A stretch of DNA of 64,000 nucleotides from Enoplolaimus lenunculus (Eukaryota; Nematoda; Enoplea; Enoplida; Thoracostomopsidae). Shown in pieces: positions 45,310 to 57,351 of the stretch. The stretch spans positions 1-64,000 of the forward strand of contig JASANG010003691.1 in the NCBI GenBank assembly GCA_030248215.1, written 5' to 3'. Position numbers and translations under genes: made by a program. The notes beneath the pieces were generated by a model. The model saw only the letters and a program-made list of their open reading frames with translations, did not search any database and was not told the DNA's origin. How positions within the stretch are numbered: the first letter of the stretch is position 1; each line of letters starts with the position of its first letter.

Positions 45310-45448
45310 AGCCTCGAATTCGTGGAGCAAACATTTGTCAGAAGGGGCAGTCAAGGGTTTTAACTGAGTTACAAGCAAGGTTGAAAATTTTCAAGGGGGG
45401 TCCAAAATTTTCCAAGGGTGGCTAAACCCCCTCTTGGCTACGGGACCG
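45310..45448. mobile_element. Family D MITE, left tip worn
   Basis: GTCAAGGGTTTTAACTGAGT, TACAAGCAAGGTTGAAAATT and CTTGGCTACGGGACCG are present; the GTAGCCAGCTCACC start is unrecognisable. Confidence 0.8.
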
Positions 45449-45531
45449 TTTGGGATGTGGGATAGGGATTAGGCCGAGGTTCGCTCAGTAAATGTAGTTC
45501 CACTACGAGTTGTGTTACTGATAAGTGTTGA

Positions 45532-45612
45532 ACCGATACTGTAAAATACCGATATACCGAGTCCAATATTCGGAGACCGATAACGATTCTATGCTGATTG
45601 ATAACGACTATA
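45532..45612. mobile_element. Family G-like relic
   Basis: CCGATACTG, ACCGATATACCGAG and GACCGATAACGAT motifs without terminal sequences. Confidence 0.45.
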
Positions 45613-46099
45613 CTTTACTTGTACACCATACGGCAAAATTTGAAAATAGCGCCAAATCAGTTATTTGACAATAACTCGTTAACCAATCGTCTGATTACAA
45701 AACATTTAACAGTACCATTGGACTCAGTTCTGCAAGCTGCATCGAATGATATATAATTTGTCAAACTTTTGGATAATATTTTTTTGGGTCCCAAAGGGGG
45801 GGAAGACCCAAAAACTGTTCGTTACTTAATGCGTATGTTTCTCTATTCTCGTGCTCTAAAATCTAGCCTTCCTTAGGCTGCTTAAAAGTTAGCGGATGTG
45901 TTCCAACGTTCCATCTTCGTCACTCTGTGTATCCATATACAAATTATCATTGAATATGTTTTTTTGAATATATATTTGTTGTAGCCACAAAAAAATGCCC
46001 TGACAATCGAAAAGAGGGTATTAATCATCAAATCTCCCGTTATTAGCCCGATTGAGGTCTCTCCCACCCCTTGGATTTGCCAGTGAGTATAATCGGTAC

Positions 46100-46260
46100 C
46101 AGGCCCGTAGCCAGCTCACTTTGCTAGGGGGGTTAAAAATTTTCAGGAGGGGCATTCAAGGGTTTTTAATGACTTGCAAGCAAGGTTGAAAATTTTCTAG
46201 GAGTTGCAAAATTTTTGCAGGTGGGCTGCACCCCCTGGCCCTCCCTTGCCTACGGGTCCG
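46100..46260. mobile_element. Family D MITE with target duplication
   Basis: Ends CAGGCCCGTAGCCAGCTCAC and GCCTACGGGTCCG. Flanks atcggtac/accggtac match 7 of 8. Confidence 0.92.
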
Positions 46261-46663
46261 ACCGGTACATGTATCAAATAAACCAAATATACCGTATAGC
46301 CTGTTTGTGTGCTTTGAGTGGGTGTTACAATGCTATTGACGTAAAAAGTTCAAATTGAAACACCTGATTTGTCAGTTTTATTGCAGCGATTTCTAAGCAG
46401 CGGATATGAATTTCAGATACGAGACTGCGTGGGAATGACGATTTTAACGAAACTTTAACTTTAAACGACAAATTTCAACAGGTGGGTTTAATTGATCAAA
46501 CCGGCTGTTTTGGGTTCCGAGACTATTTTAATTTTGTCGTAAACATTTCAATGTATATGACTAGCAAAAAACAGCTGTAAACCAAGGTTTGTTAGGCTAC
46601 AAGTATGTGGGATGAAATGAATTTTTTTATTGGTTTAGTAACTTGAGTTTTCGGTTCGACGCA

Positions 46664-47067
46664 CAGTGCCGAAGCAGCCTAGGGTGGAGGCCTCGTAAAA
46701 TTCCAGGGTGGACGCGGCGTAAAATTCCAGGGTGGGACCTCGTAAAATTCCAGGGTGGGGCCTAGTAAAATTCCAGGGTGGGACCTCGTAAAATTCCAAG
46801 GTGGGACCTCGTAAAATTCCAGGGTGGGGCCTCGTAAAATTCCAGGGTGGGACCTCGTAAAATTCCAGGGTGGGACCTCGCAAAATTCCAGGGTGGAGGC
46901 GTCGTAAAATTTCAGGGTGGGGACCTCTTACGTTGATCAAAGCCAGTTTTAAATTGTAATTAATGTTAACGAGTATCTTTTGTTTAAAATCTTGTTAGGA
47001 TGGGGAACCATTGTTTGGGGTTGGGCGGCCCAAATTGGGGAACGGAGGGATGGCTGCTCCGACCCTG
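46664..47067. mobile_element. Family E MITE enlarged by a 23-bp array
   Basis: Ends CAGTGCCGAAGCAGCC and GGCTGCTCCGACCCTG. The part that in other copies holds a single CCAAATTCCAGGGTGAGG-like segment is here a tandem array (46,684-46,925). Confidence 0.85.
46684..46925. repeat. 23-bp tandem array, about ten units
   Basis: Unit close to CTCGTAAAATTCCAGGGTGG plus GAC, about ten copies with few differences. The unit matches the subterminal segment of family E, so it arose by amplification inside the element. All reading frames here repeat every 23 residues and are not genes. Confidence 0.95.
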
Positions 47068-47151
47068 ATGTTGCATTTTTAAAATTTCAACATTGGATTT
47101 CAACTTTGTAGCTGTTCAAGCAAACTGGAAACAGTTCAACCTAATAAGACG

Positions 47152-47336
47152 CAGTCATGTAAAGATCAGCGGTAGAAGTTTTTCTGTGGGACTGCAATAG
47201 AGTAAACTTAAGCTAGAGACTAATTTGCTTGGCTTAGGCGTAGACTTAGGCTTAGGAATACGTTCATTCTTACGCTTAGGCTTAGGTATAGGAATATGCT
47301 TATAATACTGTTCCGCCTCTATTCTTTACACTGGCC
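47152..47336. mobile_element. Family A MITE
   Basis: Ends CAGTCATGTAAAGATCAGCG and TCTTTACACTGGCC. Flanks ataagacg/ataagact match 7 of 8. Confidence 0.9.
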
Positions 47337-47697
47337 ATAAGACTTACACGTAGCTCAGTCTAATTTCGGTTCAGTCTGAAACATGGTTTGGTCAGTGGCG
47401 TTATAACGGAAGGAACAGAGGGGATATATTTCCTGTCGAAATTTTTTCAAATAACCTTAAGATCATGCACGTCAAAAAACGATTTTATGATATTATATAG
47501 CCCCCCTGTTCTTGGATGAGCTGGTGTGCCCCTGTGTCTAAGCAAATGTCGGCATTATCATAATCTTATGTTGGAGTTGAGGGAACAGTTTTGGAGTTTG
47601 AGAAAACAATATTGCGAGGGGTGTTAGAAGACAAGATAGTATACGGAAGGGATATACACTTACCTAAATTCATGATTTCGGCAGTTTTTAAAATTTA

Positions 47698-47842
47698 TAA
47701 CTACAATAGAGTTGACTTAAGCTTTGGATCAATTTTTTGCTTAGACTAAGGTTTAGGCTTTTAGGTATGCGTATACAAATCAGCTGAGGCTTAGGTATAC
47801 GTGTACAAGTACGCTGAGGCTTACGAATATGCTTATACTACG
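47698..47842. mobile_element. Degenerate family A relic
   Basis: The middle part is recognisable (AATAGAGTTGACTTAAGC, AATTTTTTGCTTAG, TATGCTTATACTAC); both tips are missing. The core has diverged to GCTGAGGCTTA repeats. Confidence 0.6.
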
Positions 47843-48059
47843 CCAGTCAAGGTATTAACATTAGAAATTATATAAATGAATGGTCAAAATCAAAATATTT
47901 TAAGAATTTTTGTCAAATTATTAAATTGCTCGCTAGTCGAGTTGCCGACCGTTTACTCGATTTAAAGCAATAAATTAGTCACAAAAGGTTAGCTTCAACT
48001 TTTGAACTCCAAAATTATCGACAAAGACAATACAATGACAATTTGGTGTTAAAATGTTT

Positions 48060-48135
48060 TGTTAAGTATACGAATCGGGCATAGTGAAAAATACCGGATG
48101 ATTTTATACCGGAACCAGACTTCCGGTTGCACCAT
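48060..48135. mobile_element. Family F right-end fragment
   Basis: AAATACCGGATGATTTTATA, CCGGAACCAGACTTCCGG and TTGCACCA are a family F right end without the rest. Confidence 0.65.
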
Positions 48136-48226
48136 AAATACTTCAATGAACTGCATTTGGTTTTACAGTCGCAAATATGAGTTAAGTGGAAAACGTTTCA
48201 ACTTATTATCCGAATGCTGTAATTAC

Positions 48227-48377
48227 GCCCGTAGCCAGCTCACCTTGCTAGGGGGGGCTAAAAATTTTTCACGAGGGGCATTCAAGAATTTTCAATGAGT
48301 ACAAGCAAGGTTGAAAATTTTCTAGGGGGGCCAAAATTTTTTCTGGGAGGGCTACGCCCCCCTTGGTTACGGGCCCG
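48227..48377. mobile_element. Family D MITE
   Basis: Ends TACGCCCGTAGCCAGCTCAC and TTGGTTACGGGCCCG. Flanks gctgtaat/ggtgtaag match 6 of 8. Confidence 0.9.
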
Positions 48378-49304
48378 GGTGTAAGAAGCTATACCTATTA
48401 AGATATTTCCGATTCATTATTCCAATAGTTTTGGCAACACTCAAGCACGCACACACACACACTAGTAAGCAAGAGCCGTTTTGTGAATCACACAAGACGT
48501 CTCTGGTTCCCCAGTGCGTGCGCTCGATCGGCCGTCTTTGCCACTGACGAGCTGACTCTGTAGCAGTTTCGGTGCTTCAATTTTGAGCAGCAAAATAAAA
48601 TTTTTGAGAAACAAAACAATGACTTTTACCACAATATTCAAAAATATTATATTTTATTCGGTTTGCTGCCGATTTATGCAATTTATACTTGGTTCTATTG
48701 GTCTGGCACGTAGGCGTGCAGTGTTTGGCTCTTTGACGTCGTGTACGTTTAAAATTACGGCATTCTGGACTGTTTTTTTTGGGTTTAAACTTTACAGCAA
48801 ATAATATTTGCCAAGATATACACAGATACGTTTTAGGCATTGATTTACTTGACACTGGTGTGTGTCTTTCATTGCTCTATATATTTGTTGTGTCGTATGT
48901 TTGCATTTATTTAGTGTATTGCAGCAATTGCACCCAATAGCAATTTTGCGATAACAACAACGTTGCGTTTGGGAACAAAAATCATTTAAGCAATATTTTT
49001 TTTACTGGCCGGTACCTGTCGTGTAGTGCGCACACATCTTCAGCCGGAAGTTGAATTAAAATACCACGTGGGTGGAACTGCAAAATATGTTTTGCGGCGT
49101 TTGTGTTGTTGCAATGGGGGGGTGAGGTAGTGGTGTTACGCTGCGACAAAGGCGACTCGAGTTGACGGGTATTTTACTCGATGCTATAATTGTTAACGAT
49201 ATCTAAAGCCGGATACTTTGAAGAGTCGAAGTGTTGTTAGCGCCATAAGATCAGTTTGGCGAAAATCATTGCAGCGTCGGCCGTGTGTGGTGCTTCACAT
49301 TTTG

Positions 49305-49513
49305 ACAGTGCCCGATCAAACAACGATGGGGGCGCCACCCCCCTCCCTCAAACTCCAGAGGGTTGGGTCCCCCCAAATTCGCGAACGAATCGATCGAGAA
49401 GCCAGACGTATTTTAAAATTTTGGCGATTTTTGGTTCAACCGGTTAGGGTGGGGCACGTTTAGAAGTTGGGTCAACCAAATGGGGGGTATGGGGGGTTGT
49501 TACTCCAGGCCCT
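49305..49513. mobile_element. Family E MITE
   Basis: CAGTGCCCGATCAAACAACG left; GGTTCAACCGGTTAGGGTGG and ACTCCAGGCCCTG right. The target duplication is not preserved. Confidence 0.82.
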
Positions 49514-49663
49514 GTGTATAGAAAATCCTTGGTGTGTAATAATTTTTGGGTATATTAATTTAATATTTTTCTTAGATTGCAATATGCTTTCAACGAGATT
49601 TTTCGCTGTATAACGTTTCGCATACAAATTATTGCTGCGCGTGCCCGTATATACTGTTTAGCA

Positions 49664-49829
49664 CAGACCCATAGCCAGCTCACCTTGCTGGGGGGGGGGT
49701 AAAAATTTTCACGACGGGCATATAAGCTGTTTTCGTTGACTTGCAAGCAAGGTGGAACATTTTCTAGGGGGTGCCAATATGTTACTGGGTGGGGTTGAGA
49801 CCCCTGTGGCTCGCTTGCCTACGGGCCCG
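49664..49829. mobile_element. Family D MITE, perfect 8-bp target duplication
   Basis: Ends CAGACCCATAGCCAGCTCAC and CTTGCCTACGGGCCCG. gtttagca occurs directly on both sides (49,656-49,663 and 49,830-49,837). Best evidence for the family's transposition mode. Confidence 0.95.
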
Positions 49830-50412
49830 GTTTAGCATCGATGACGACGGTAGAAAAAAGGATGCGGCGGTGTACCCTAGGAAGAACGGATGTAACCCAT
49901 CTTGAAATTTCACGAGAACCATGAAAAAAATACCACTATTAACAGGCTTTAAACTAAAATTACCTTGTGGACGGTAAAGGTTAAAAATGTTTTACATTAA
50001 ATTATGCCCCCTCGAACTGAATTTCTCCGGTTTTTGTGACAAGAGAATTTTGAAGATAACAAGAACCGGCTATAACTTGAAAAACACGGGGGTGTGAATA
50101 AAAACCTATAAACACATCACAGTTTGTGTTTTGAGCTTTAATGAATGAAACGTCAACCGGGCCCCAGTATAAGCGATATGTTTACACGTATAATATGCTA
50201 TTGCTATGTGTGTATAAGCTGCGAATGAACCGTTATTTGGTTTAGGTTTAATATTTTTGTCATTGTTCGGGTGTGGATGTATTAGAAGGGGGGCGTTCAG
50301 TGGTTCACAAAGTGAGGAATTAAGATTGCATATAATTCTATTCGGTCGTCATCTGTAAACTTTTTCAGTTAAAGGTAAGAGTAAATTTTCGTTTTGTATA
50401 AAATCCTGGATC

Positions 50413-50690
50413 CCAAGGCGGATCCAAAACTTTTTTGACGGGGGGGGGGCGGGTTCTGACAAATGTTAAGAAACGCAAAAATTGTAAGGTAGGGACCTTA
50501 TCATTTTATCACCAAATAGTTTTCTGTGGGGGCAAAATGTAAGGCAGGGAGACCTTACCATTTTATCACAAAAAATGCTGCAGAAAAAATTGTAAAAAAA
50601 TTGTAAGATAGGGACCTTATCATTTTAACAGCAAAAAATTTCTAACGGGGTGGGGGCGTACGCCCCCACCGTCTTCCGGATCCGCTAGTG
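50413..50690. mobile_element. Family P hAT MITE (GGCGGATCC ends), perfect target duplication
   Basis: Ends CCAAGGCGGATCCAAAAC and TTCCGGATCCGCTAGTG. cctggatc occurs directly on both sides (50,405-50,412 and 50,691-50,698). Inside, AAGGTAGGGACCTTATCATT-like segments occur three times, each a small palindrome. Confidence 0.94.
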
Positions 50691-50740
50691 CCTGGATCTG
50701 ATCCTATCGATAGTGATTGCATTGCAATTTTTCAAACGTT

Positions 50741-50896
50741 TGTCGTGTTCAAGTTGAAAACCGCAAACTGTTCAGCGGCTTGGCAGCTGCGAGTCATCAA
50801 CTGCTCGGTGCCGACTGGGAGGCTTATCTCGGGCTCTTGCAGAAAATCGGTCGACCTTTGGCTCAAATTTTGATACAATTTTCACGCATGGTGTGG
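50741..50896 (+). CDS. Possible internal exon, unknown gene
   Basis: One frame reads LFSGLAAASHQLLGADWEAY and continues LGLLQKIGRPLAQILIQFSRMVW, ending at a consensus donor GTAAGT (from 50,897). The segment is protein-like and GC-richer than its flanks. I cannot name a family, and the 5' boundary is a guess. Confidence 0.22.
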
Positions 50897-51324
50897 GTAA
50901 GTGTAATTCAAATTACCATGGCCATGTGTGTGTTTACAGTGGCGTACCACAACGAAACCAGGCGATATATCCTCGTCGGTCCTCAATTTCCGGAAAGTCG
51001 TGAAAAAAGGCCCCGTTTTAAAGGCTGGTTAATAGTCTGTTGAAGGTGAAGAAAACGGCCTGACTCTATATGATCATTACTTACAGGTGGCAACAACGTT
51101 TTAGCCGAGATTATCCCGTTCTAAAGTGTAAGCTACGCCACTGTTGTGGTGGTTCCATTGTGGTTATTATACAACCAAGAATTTGGGATTTTAAGTGGGT
51201 GGTGGCGGGTATGCAGTTGGTGTTTTTTTTGTTTGAACCAAAAAAAACAACTAAACGGAAAAATACCAAAAATAAATATTTCGTTTTGGTCAGTAAAAAT
51301 TTAAACAATTTACCGATACCGTAG

Positions 51325-51496
51325 CATGCCCGTAGCCAGCTCAACTTGCTTAGGGGAGGGGGCGTGCTCAAAAATTTTCAGGAGGGGCATTCAAGGGTTT
51401 TTAATGACTTACAAGCAAGATTGAAAATTTTTGCTAGGAGGAGACAAAATATTTGCTGGGGGGGGACCCACCCTGGCTCCCTTTGGCTAGGAGCTC
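51325..51496. mobile_element. Family D MITE
   Basis: Ends CATGCCCGTAGCCAGCTCAA and TTTGGCTAGGAGCTCG. Flanks ataccgtag/atacgtag differ by one base gained or lost. Confidence 0.88.
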
Positions 51497-52051
51497 GATA
51501 CGTAGGTTAATTAGGAATGTGTATGAAACCATTCGGTTCATACGGCATGCATCAATTTTGGTTTCAACGTAGTTAACCGGTGCCATGTAATTGTATGACG
51601 TGGCATTGTTGAATTGGCAGAGTATAGATCAAACAGGTTACAGGATTTAAAGGCCATTGTCATCGCGAGTCGAAAATCAAATAGATGGGTTTGTGTGTAC
51701 GCCTGAGTATCGGTTTTTCACTGCTTGCATGCACGATTTTCTGGCATTTAAATTGAAGTTGAAAAATTCAAATATATTCATTAGACTTTGTTTAATTGTC
51801 AGGTTTTTTCGCCGCGTTTTTAGAGTTTAAGTTCGATAGTCTTAGCCGTTTCAGAGGCAGATGTTTGATTTGTTACGAAATTATATAGAAAACTTTATTG
51901 TGATACTGGTAAAAAATTTTTTTTTGGTTTTCGTTACAACATAATAAGCCGTTGTGGTTCATTTTGTCTGCGAAGTTGGTCATAAATTGATTCTGCCATG
52001 TCTCAAAACTTGACCATTGGTTGGGAATACAGTATGCAAAGCTGTGAGTAA

Positions 52052-52214
52052 GGCTTGCGCTATACTTTACAGAGCCGGATGCTGGCACACGGTGACGTGC
52101 GGTAATTAATAAAAAGTTTTACAGCGCCGCCCGCCAGCATCCGCTGGCGTGCGGTAAAATTTTCACCGTGTCGCGTACTGGCATCCGGTGGCGCGTGGCG
52201 AATATACCGCAACC
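52052..52214. mobile_element. Family N element, GTGGCG variant
   Basis: Ends GGCTTGCGCTATACTTTAC and AATATACCGCAACC with CGGTGACGTGCGG and CCGGTGGCGCGTGG motifs; gtaa on both sides. Confidence 0.82.
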
Positions 52215-52251
52215 GTAATGCTTCAACGGACGGCCGATACTACCATTCGAT

Positions 52252-52423
52252 TAATGGCGGATCCATGGGGGGGGCGCCCCGGCCGTGCCCCCCCCAACAG
52301 CATCTCGACAAAAATTATATAGCAATTTTATGACAATAATTCGTGGTTTGTGTGCGGGTCAAAAGTAAGTTTATTACCTGTGAAATTTTGGCCCCCCATT
52401 TTGACATCCTGGATCCGCCACTG
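52252..52423. mobile_element. Family P hAT MITE, perfect target duplication
   Basis: TTAATGGCGGATCCATGG left and CATCCTGGATCCGCCACTG right; cattcgat directly on both sides (52,244-52,251 and 52,424-52,431). Confidence 0.92.
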
Positions 52424-52483
52424 CATTCGATTAACGTGCCGCTGCCTGGATCCGCCACTGCATTCGATTAACGTGCCGCTGAG
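52408..52483. repeat. Short direct repeat at a family P right end
   Basis: CCTGGATCCGCCACTGCATT and CGATTAACGTGCCGCTG together form a 37-base unit that occurs twice in a row at the right edge of the element ending 52,423. Confidence 0.85.
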
Positions 52484-52611
52484 CTGAGTTGCCGCAGGAG
52501 AGCTAATGACTGGCTCGGCGAATGTTACAAACCCTACATTACACTTAAAGTTTTTCATGTTCAACTTAGCGTTCAAGCCGACAAAAACATGAAAACACTA
52601 CGTAAACATAA

Positions 52612-53045
52612 GACTGTAGTGACCCGATTAAGAGGGGGGACTGATATTTATTTGGCCTGTCGAGAGGGTACTCCCCCTATTATTCGGTTACGGACTGTTA
52701 TTTATTTTTAAGTCCCGCTTCGTTACTAATATATATTCGGTATTACAACTACCCGTTGAATTAAACGTTTATATGTCTTGTATATTAAGCTTCAGCGATG
52801 ATGCAAGGTTATAGGATGTACTTCCAAAACTTAAGTATGCTTTAAAGTTTCGAACACAACTTTATTTGGTCCTGGAGTCATTTTCGCACTACAAGTATTG
52901 ACAATTGACATTTATGGACTCGAATTAGGGTTTAGGGACTCTATACCCTTACGAACTCTTAGTAGGGATACCGGCTTCTTTTGATTGGGACTCAAAACAC
53001 GAACCCCCATCTTATTACCCCCTCTTATTCGGATCACTACAGTAC
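52612..53045. mobile_element. Family I MITE, longer copy
   Basis: ACTGTAGTGACCCGATTAAG left; CTTATTCGGATCACTACAGT right. It shares ATATTTATTTGGCCTGTC and TAGGGTTTAGGGACTCTATA with the copy at 15,371 but has about 200 extra bases in the middle. Confidence 0.88.
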
Positions 53046-53268
53046 TGTAATTTGAAATTATCTGGATCCACTAGAAATATTACAAACGATCACAATGTTT
53101 GTTACATGTTGAGTATATAAAAGCTTTCGTGTTTATGTTTTAAGCTGGCTGATAAAAAATAATTTCTGGCTTGGCTTTATGGCTTGGCCAGAAATTACTT
53201 TCGTTGGCCAGTGCCAAAAAAAAGTTCAATGACAACCATTGAAATGTGTATATAATACAGTGTATACA

Positions 53269-53428
53269 CAGGCCTGTAGCCAGCTCACCTTGCCAAGGGG
53301 GCTAAAAGTTTTTCAGGATGGGTATATAAGAGTTTTGGATGACTTACAAGCAAGGTTGAAAATTTTCTAGGGGTCCCACATTTTCCAGGGGGGGCTAAGA
53401 CCCCCTACCCCCCTTGGCTACGGGCCCG
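53269..53428. mobile_element. Family D MITE
   Basis: Ends CAGGCCTGTAGCCAGCTCAC and TTGGCTACGGGCCCG. Flanks tgtataca/attgtaca match 5 of 8. Confidence 0.88.
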
Positions 53429-53527
53429 ATTGTACATTGATGGAATGATGACTGGATATTTCGCTGTCATGGTAAACAATAGTGACACATGGTATATATT
53501 AATGTACATCTAGGCACACATGATAAT

Positions 53528-53701
53528 CAGACCCGTAGTCAATTGACGGGGCAGGGGAGCCCAGCCCCCCTGGAAAATATCAGTTCCCCTTAGAAAATTT
53601 TTACCCTTCGTTCTAAGTCATTGTAAACCCTTGTATGCCCCTCCTGAAAAAAAATTTGTTTAGCCCGTCTACTAGCAAGGTAAGTTCTGGCTACGAGCCT
53701 G
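53528..53701. mobile_element. Family D MITE with target duplication
   Basis: Ends CAGACCCGTAGTCAATTGAC and GGCTACGAGCCTG, in opposite orientation to the copy 100 bases upstream. Flanks atgataat/attataat match 7 of 8. Confidence 0.92.
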
Positions 53702-54202
53702 ATTATAATACGAACACAATATTATGCATCATCGTTCAAGATCATTTTACGCCGCTTTTAACTGGTTTTGTGTCATAAACCAAATTGTGACTGTGTTTGT
53801 TTTGCTTATTCATTTACAGATTTTAGACGGTGGGATGGCTCGCTTGACTGTCGTATATTGATTATGACGGCGGATCCAGACAATTTTTCAACCGAGGGGA
53901 GCGTAAAAGGCAAACGCTATTTTAGTGGTAAACTTTAATATACCAAATCTTTAGTGTTGATCCCTGTGGACGGTGCTTAGGCTGGGGTGCCACAGTGGGA
54001 TCCGGCAGAGGTTGAGTACCGGTGAAAGGGGGATGTTGCAGTTACACATTCGATGGCATAATAATTATGCGTGCCGTTGGTAAGTGCAAAAATTTTACTA
54101 GCGTACCCAAGGATTATAACACGGCGAATGTTTTAGATTTCACTTGACCACTGTGAAATTTTGTGAGTAAAATAAGTTATACAGTTTTAGTATGTTGGAG
54201 AT

Positions 54203-54902
54203 GCCCTATTCACATGTGCAAGTTTGGTTACAAAACAGTTTTGAAGTTCTTGCAGCTGCAAATTGTTCACTTTAATTTAATTCGCACGTATGGACGCAGT
54301 CGCAAGTCACTTGAATTTCTTTCACCTGCATTTTGATTGGCCAGTCGGAAGCTGTGTTACTGAGCGCTGTTTGAATTAAGACTTTTTGAATTTATTCAAA
54401 AAGTTTGAATTCATTCAAATATCTAACTTGTTTGATATTTCGCAGCTGACGGTGAAAGTGACGGGACTAGGTTTAAATTTTTAAGCATTAAACAGAAATT
54501 GTATCGGTATGAAAGCTTTTTCAAGTCAAGAAATTTCGAGTAAAACTTTTACGCATGAACGTTTTTTACATCTGAAACTTGTAGCCGCAAGTTTTTCCAG
54601 AAATTCGTTCGACGAACTTGCAGCTGCAATTTTTTCATGATTGACTTACGCGAAGACTTATTTCGTAGGTATGAATAGCCTTGCAAATCGAATTACTTCA
54701 TCATCATTGGTTGAACTCATAGCTTATAGGTTATGTTTAATATGTATTACGGTCGTCTGCAAATTATGCGCACAAATTAATGTCAAGATTCACAACGAAA
54801 GTAATGATTCTTTACAAATACTTGCAGCTGCAAACAAGTATTTCGTGCAAATTGCAACTGCGAGTTCTCGCTGCAAAAACTTGCTGCATATGTGATTAGG
54901 AC
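54203..54902. mobile_element. Family H element, longest copy
   Basis: Left end GCCCTATTCACATGTGCAAG, right end CTTGCTGCATATGTGATTAG, and at least five TTGCAGCTGCAA-like motifs between them. No transposase. Confidence 0.75.
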
Positions 54903-55286
54903 GTATAGAAGTTGTGGAAATTGATTGTTACCATAATGGATTTCCGAATCCGAAACCGTTGCACCATATTTGCCGCTAAGCTCATTATTCCGTCATTAAT
55001 TCGTTGTAAATTTTGTGGATTGCACCTGAAGACACCGATAAGATTGCTTGCCGGCGATAAAGAATGTATTTTTTTGCAATGTGTTTAATAGAAGCAAGTG
55101 CATAATGTATACCTTTGTGTTTTAGGGGTAAAAAATTAACACCCACTGGCGTGTGATTTTTACCCGGGTGGCATATGCGAGACGAGACAGCGTTGTGGCT
55201 TTGTTGTTAGCCAGGTGACATTTATTCTAAATTTTGCGGAACAGATTGTGATTATTATTGACACTGAACGCGGTGAGTATTGAAGT

Positions 55287-55386
55287 CAGGCCCGTAGCCC
55301 AGATCACCTTGCTGGGGGGTGGGAGGCTAAAAGTTTTTCAGGATGGTCATTCAAGGGTTTTCGTTGACTTACAAGCAATGTTGAGG
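55287..55386. mobile_element. Family D MITE, left half
   Basis: CAGGCCCGTAGCCCAGATCA through GACTTACAAGCAATGTTG; the right half is missing. Confidence 0.85.
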
Positions 55387-55556
55387 ATAAATAAGAGGAA
55401 CATTAGGCGCAAGCTCACGGAATCATAGACGTTTGTTTGCTTAATAGAAAACATATTTGTTTATAATTTTCAATTTTAGCATTTTCGCGTTACCTCAACT
55501 CAGAGACGAATAAACTGTTCGAGTTACCTACGTATCGTTGTTTTATTTGTTTGCTG

Positions 55557-55708
<152 letters not shown>

Positions 55709-56597
55709 CATCATCGATTAAATAAGTTTATAAATCAAGGCGGTTTGTGATTTCATGATTGCAAATGATACTACTACGCACAGTGGTGTATGACGTTTTA
55801 AATTGACGTAGACTACTCGGAGTTGAAACCAAAATATTTGTTTTGCGTGGTTTAATTGTCGGCTCTTATACGTGTGAAATTATAATGCGAGTTTACAAAT
55901 TATTGAACTGAACCATGAGTAGGCGGCTGACACATCACGTGTCTCAATGGGTTAAATTGCCATCGCCCTGAGTTTAATTATACAAATTGATTTTAAGCTG
56001 TTGGAAGATATAAATTTGTAGCTTATTTTACGTGGGCGGTAATCTAGGCGTTCTTGATAATTTAATTTTGGCAAAGGATTATTTTATGCGAGCATTATTA
56101 GTGAAAATATTTATTTCTGATCTCAATCGGTTGTTATATAACCTGTAAAAGTGGGCTATTTTCGGGTCTGCCAAGATATTTCAAGGATATACCGGTATTG
56201 TTGTCGATGTATATGGTCATGACGGTTTGGAGCCGTTGCGAGTTTTGGTGAGACAAACATTAGCGTTAGGGGACAGAAGAAATGTGCTTTTTGAACAGAT
56301 TTTCAATGTTAGCTTATTTCAGCAACTTTGAAAATAGTAAATTTTATAAATAAAGTTTAGATTTGTTCGATTTGGTAACTGTTAATGATTGGATTTGATC
56401 CATTTAGCTGGATTCCAACGGACATTTCGATCCCGATTCAAGTTGTAACACAATTTAAGTTCAAATACTGGCCAAACGTTGTATTGTGCCATAATTTCCA
56501 ATTATTCATTTGTTTGTAATTTATTTCCACGTCGTTTTGAATTTTAGTTTGACTGAGTGGTGATACAGTAATTGAATAATATTTATTTACAATTTTT

Positions 56598-56740
56598 GGC
56601 CCATGTAAAGATCAAGTGCGGAACGGTTTTCTGTGGAACTAGAATAGAGTAAGCTTAAGCTTTAGACTAATTTTTGTGCTTGGTTTAGGCTTAGGCTTTG
56701 GAATATGTTCATTCTTACACTTTAGGCTAAGGCTTCAGGA
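56598..56740. mobile_element. Family A MITE, right end lost
   Basis: Left arm GGCCCATGTAAAGATCAAG and part of the hexamer core; the right half is replaced by unrelated AT-rich DNA. Confidence 0.8.
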
Positions 56741-56932
56741 AATTATATGCACATGTGATGGTACGGTGTAACTTTATTACGTTGGACCAATATTTAATGT
56801 ATCAACTCGTTCCCTCGCGACCGTTATTATTTCAACTACGTATACACTTTGCGGTTCCTGTAAACTAAGAATTTTACAACCTAAACTCATGCTAAATTAA
56901 CGAGTACTAATTTACGTTTTGCAGGATGCAAA

Positions 56933-57010
56933 CAAAATTCCGGTTCCAGTAGGAAAATCCTGTATTTTTCGCTATCCGGTTACGGTATTAAATTCAGTAT
57001 TTTTTTCACC
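56933..57010. mobile_element. Family F left-end relic
   Basis: CAGGATGCAAACAAAATTCC then GGTTCCAG and CTATCCGGTTACGG. No matching right end. Confidence 0.6.
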
Positions 57011-57351
57011 ACAATTTTTCGTTATTTTTGCTACTGCAAATTATTCTGATTGGAAAATAATTTAAGAACAAATCTGGCGTATTCCAGATGGCGTTTGCCC
57101 AAAAATGGTTCAATTCTGAAAATTTTTTGATATTTGAACTTGCACTCACCCTTCACAAGTTATGTTTTACAGTTTTTTGACCCACATTGACGGGCGTTAG
57201 AACTGAACAAAATCGAATTTATTAAAAAATTATAAATTTCAACGCATAAATGAATGATCAGTGGCAGATATGACAAGCGCAAATATTTGCTAAAATTATC
57301 CAACTCCAAGCATTTTTTTCGCCCAAACGCCCGCCAGAAGATATCGGAAAA

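Noticed and set aside
46684-46925. CRISPR-like regular repeats
   Set aside because: Units are contiguous with no spacers, and the DNA is animal nuclear sequence.
46635-46940. 101-residue repetitive frame on the minus strand
   Set aside because: It is a readthrough of a 23-bp array; 23 is not divisible by 3, so all frames repeat in the same way.
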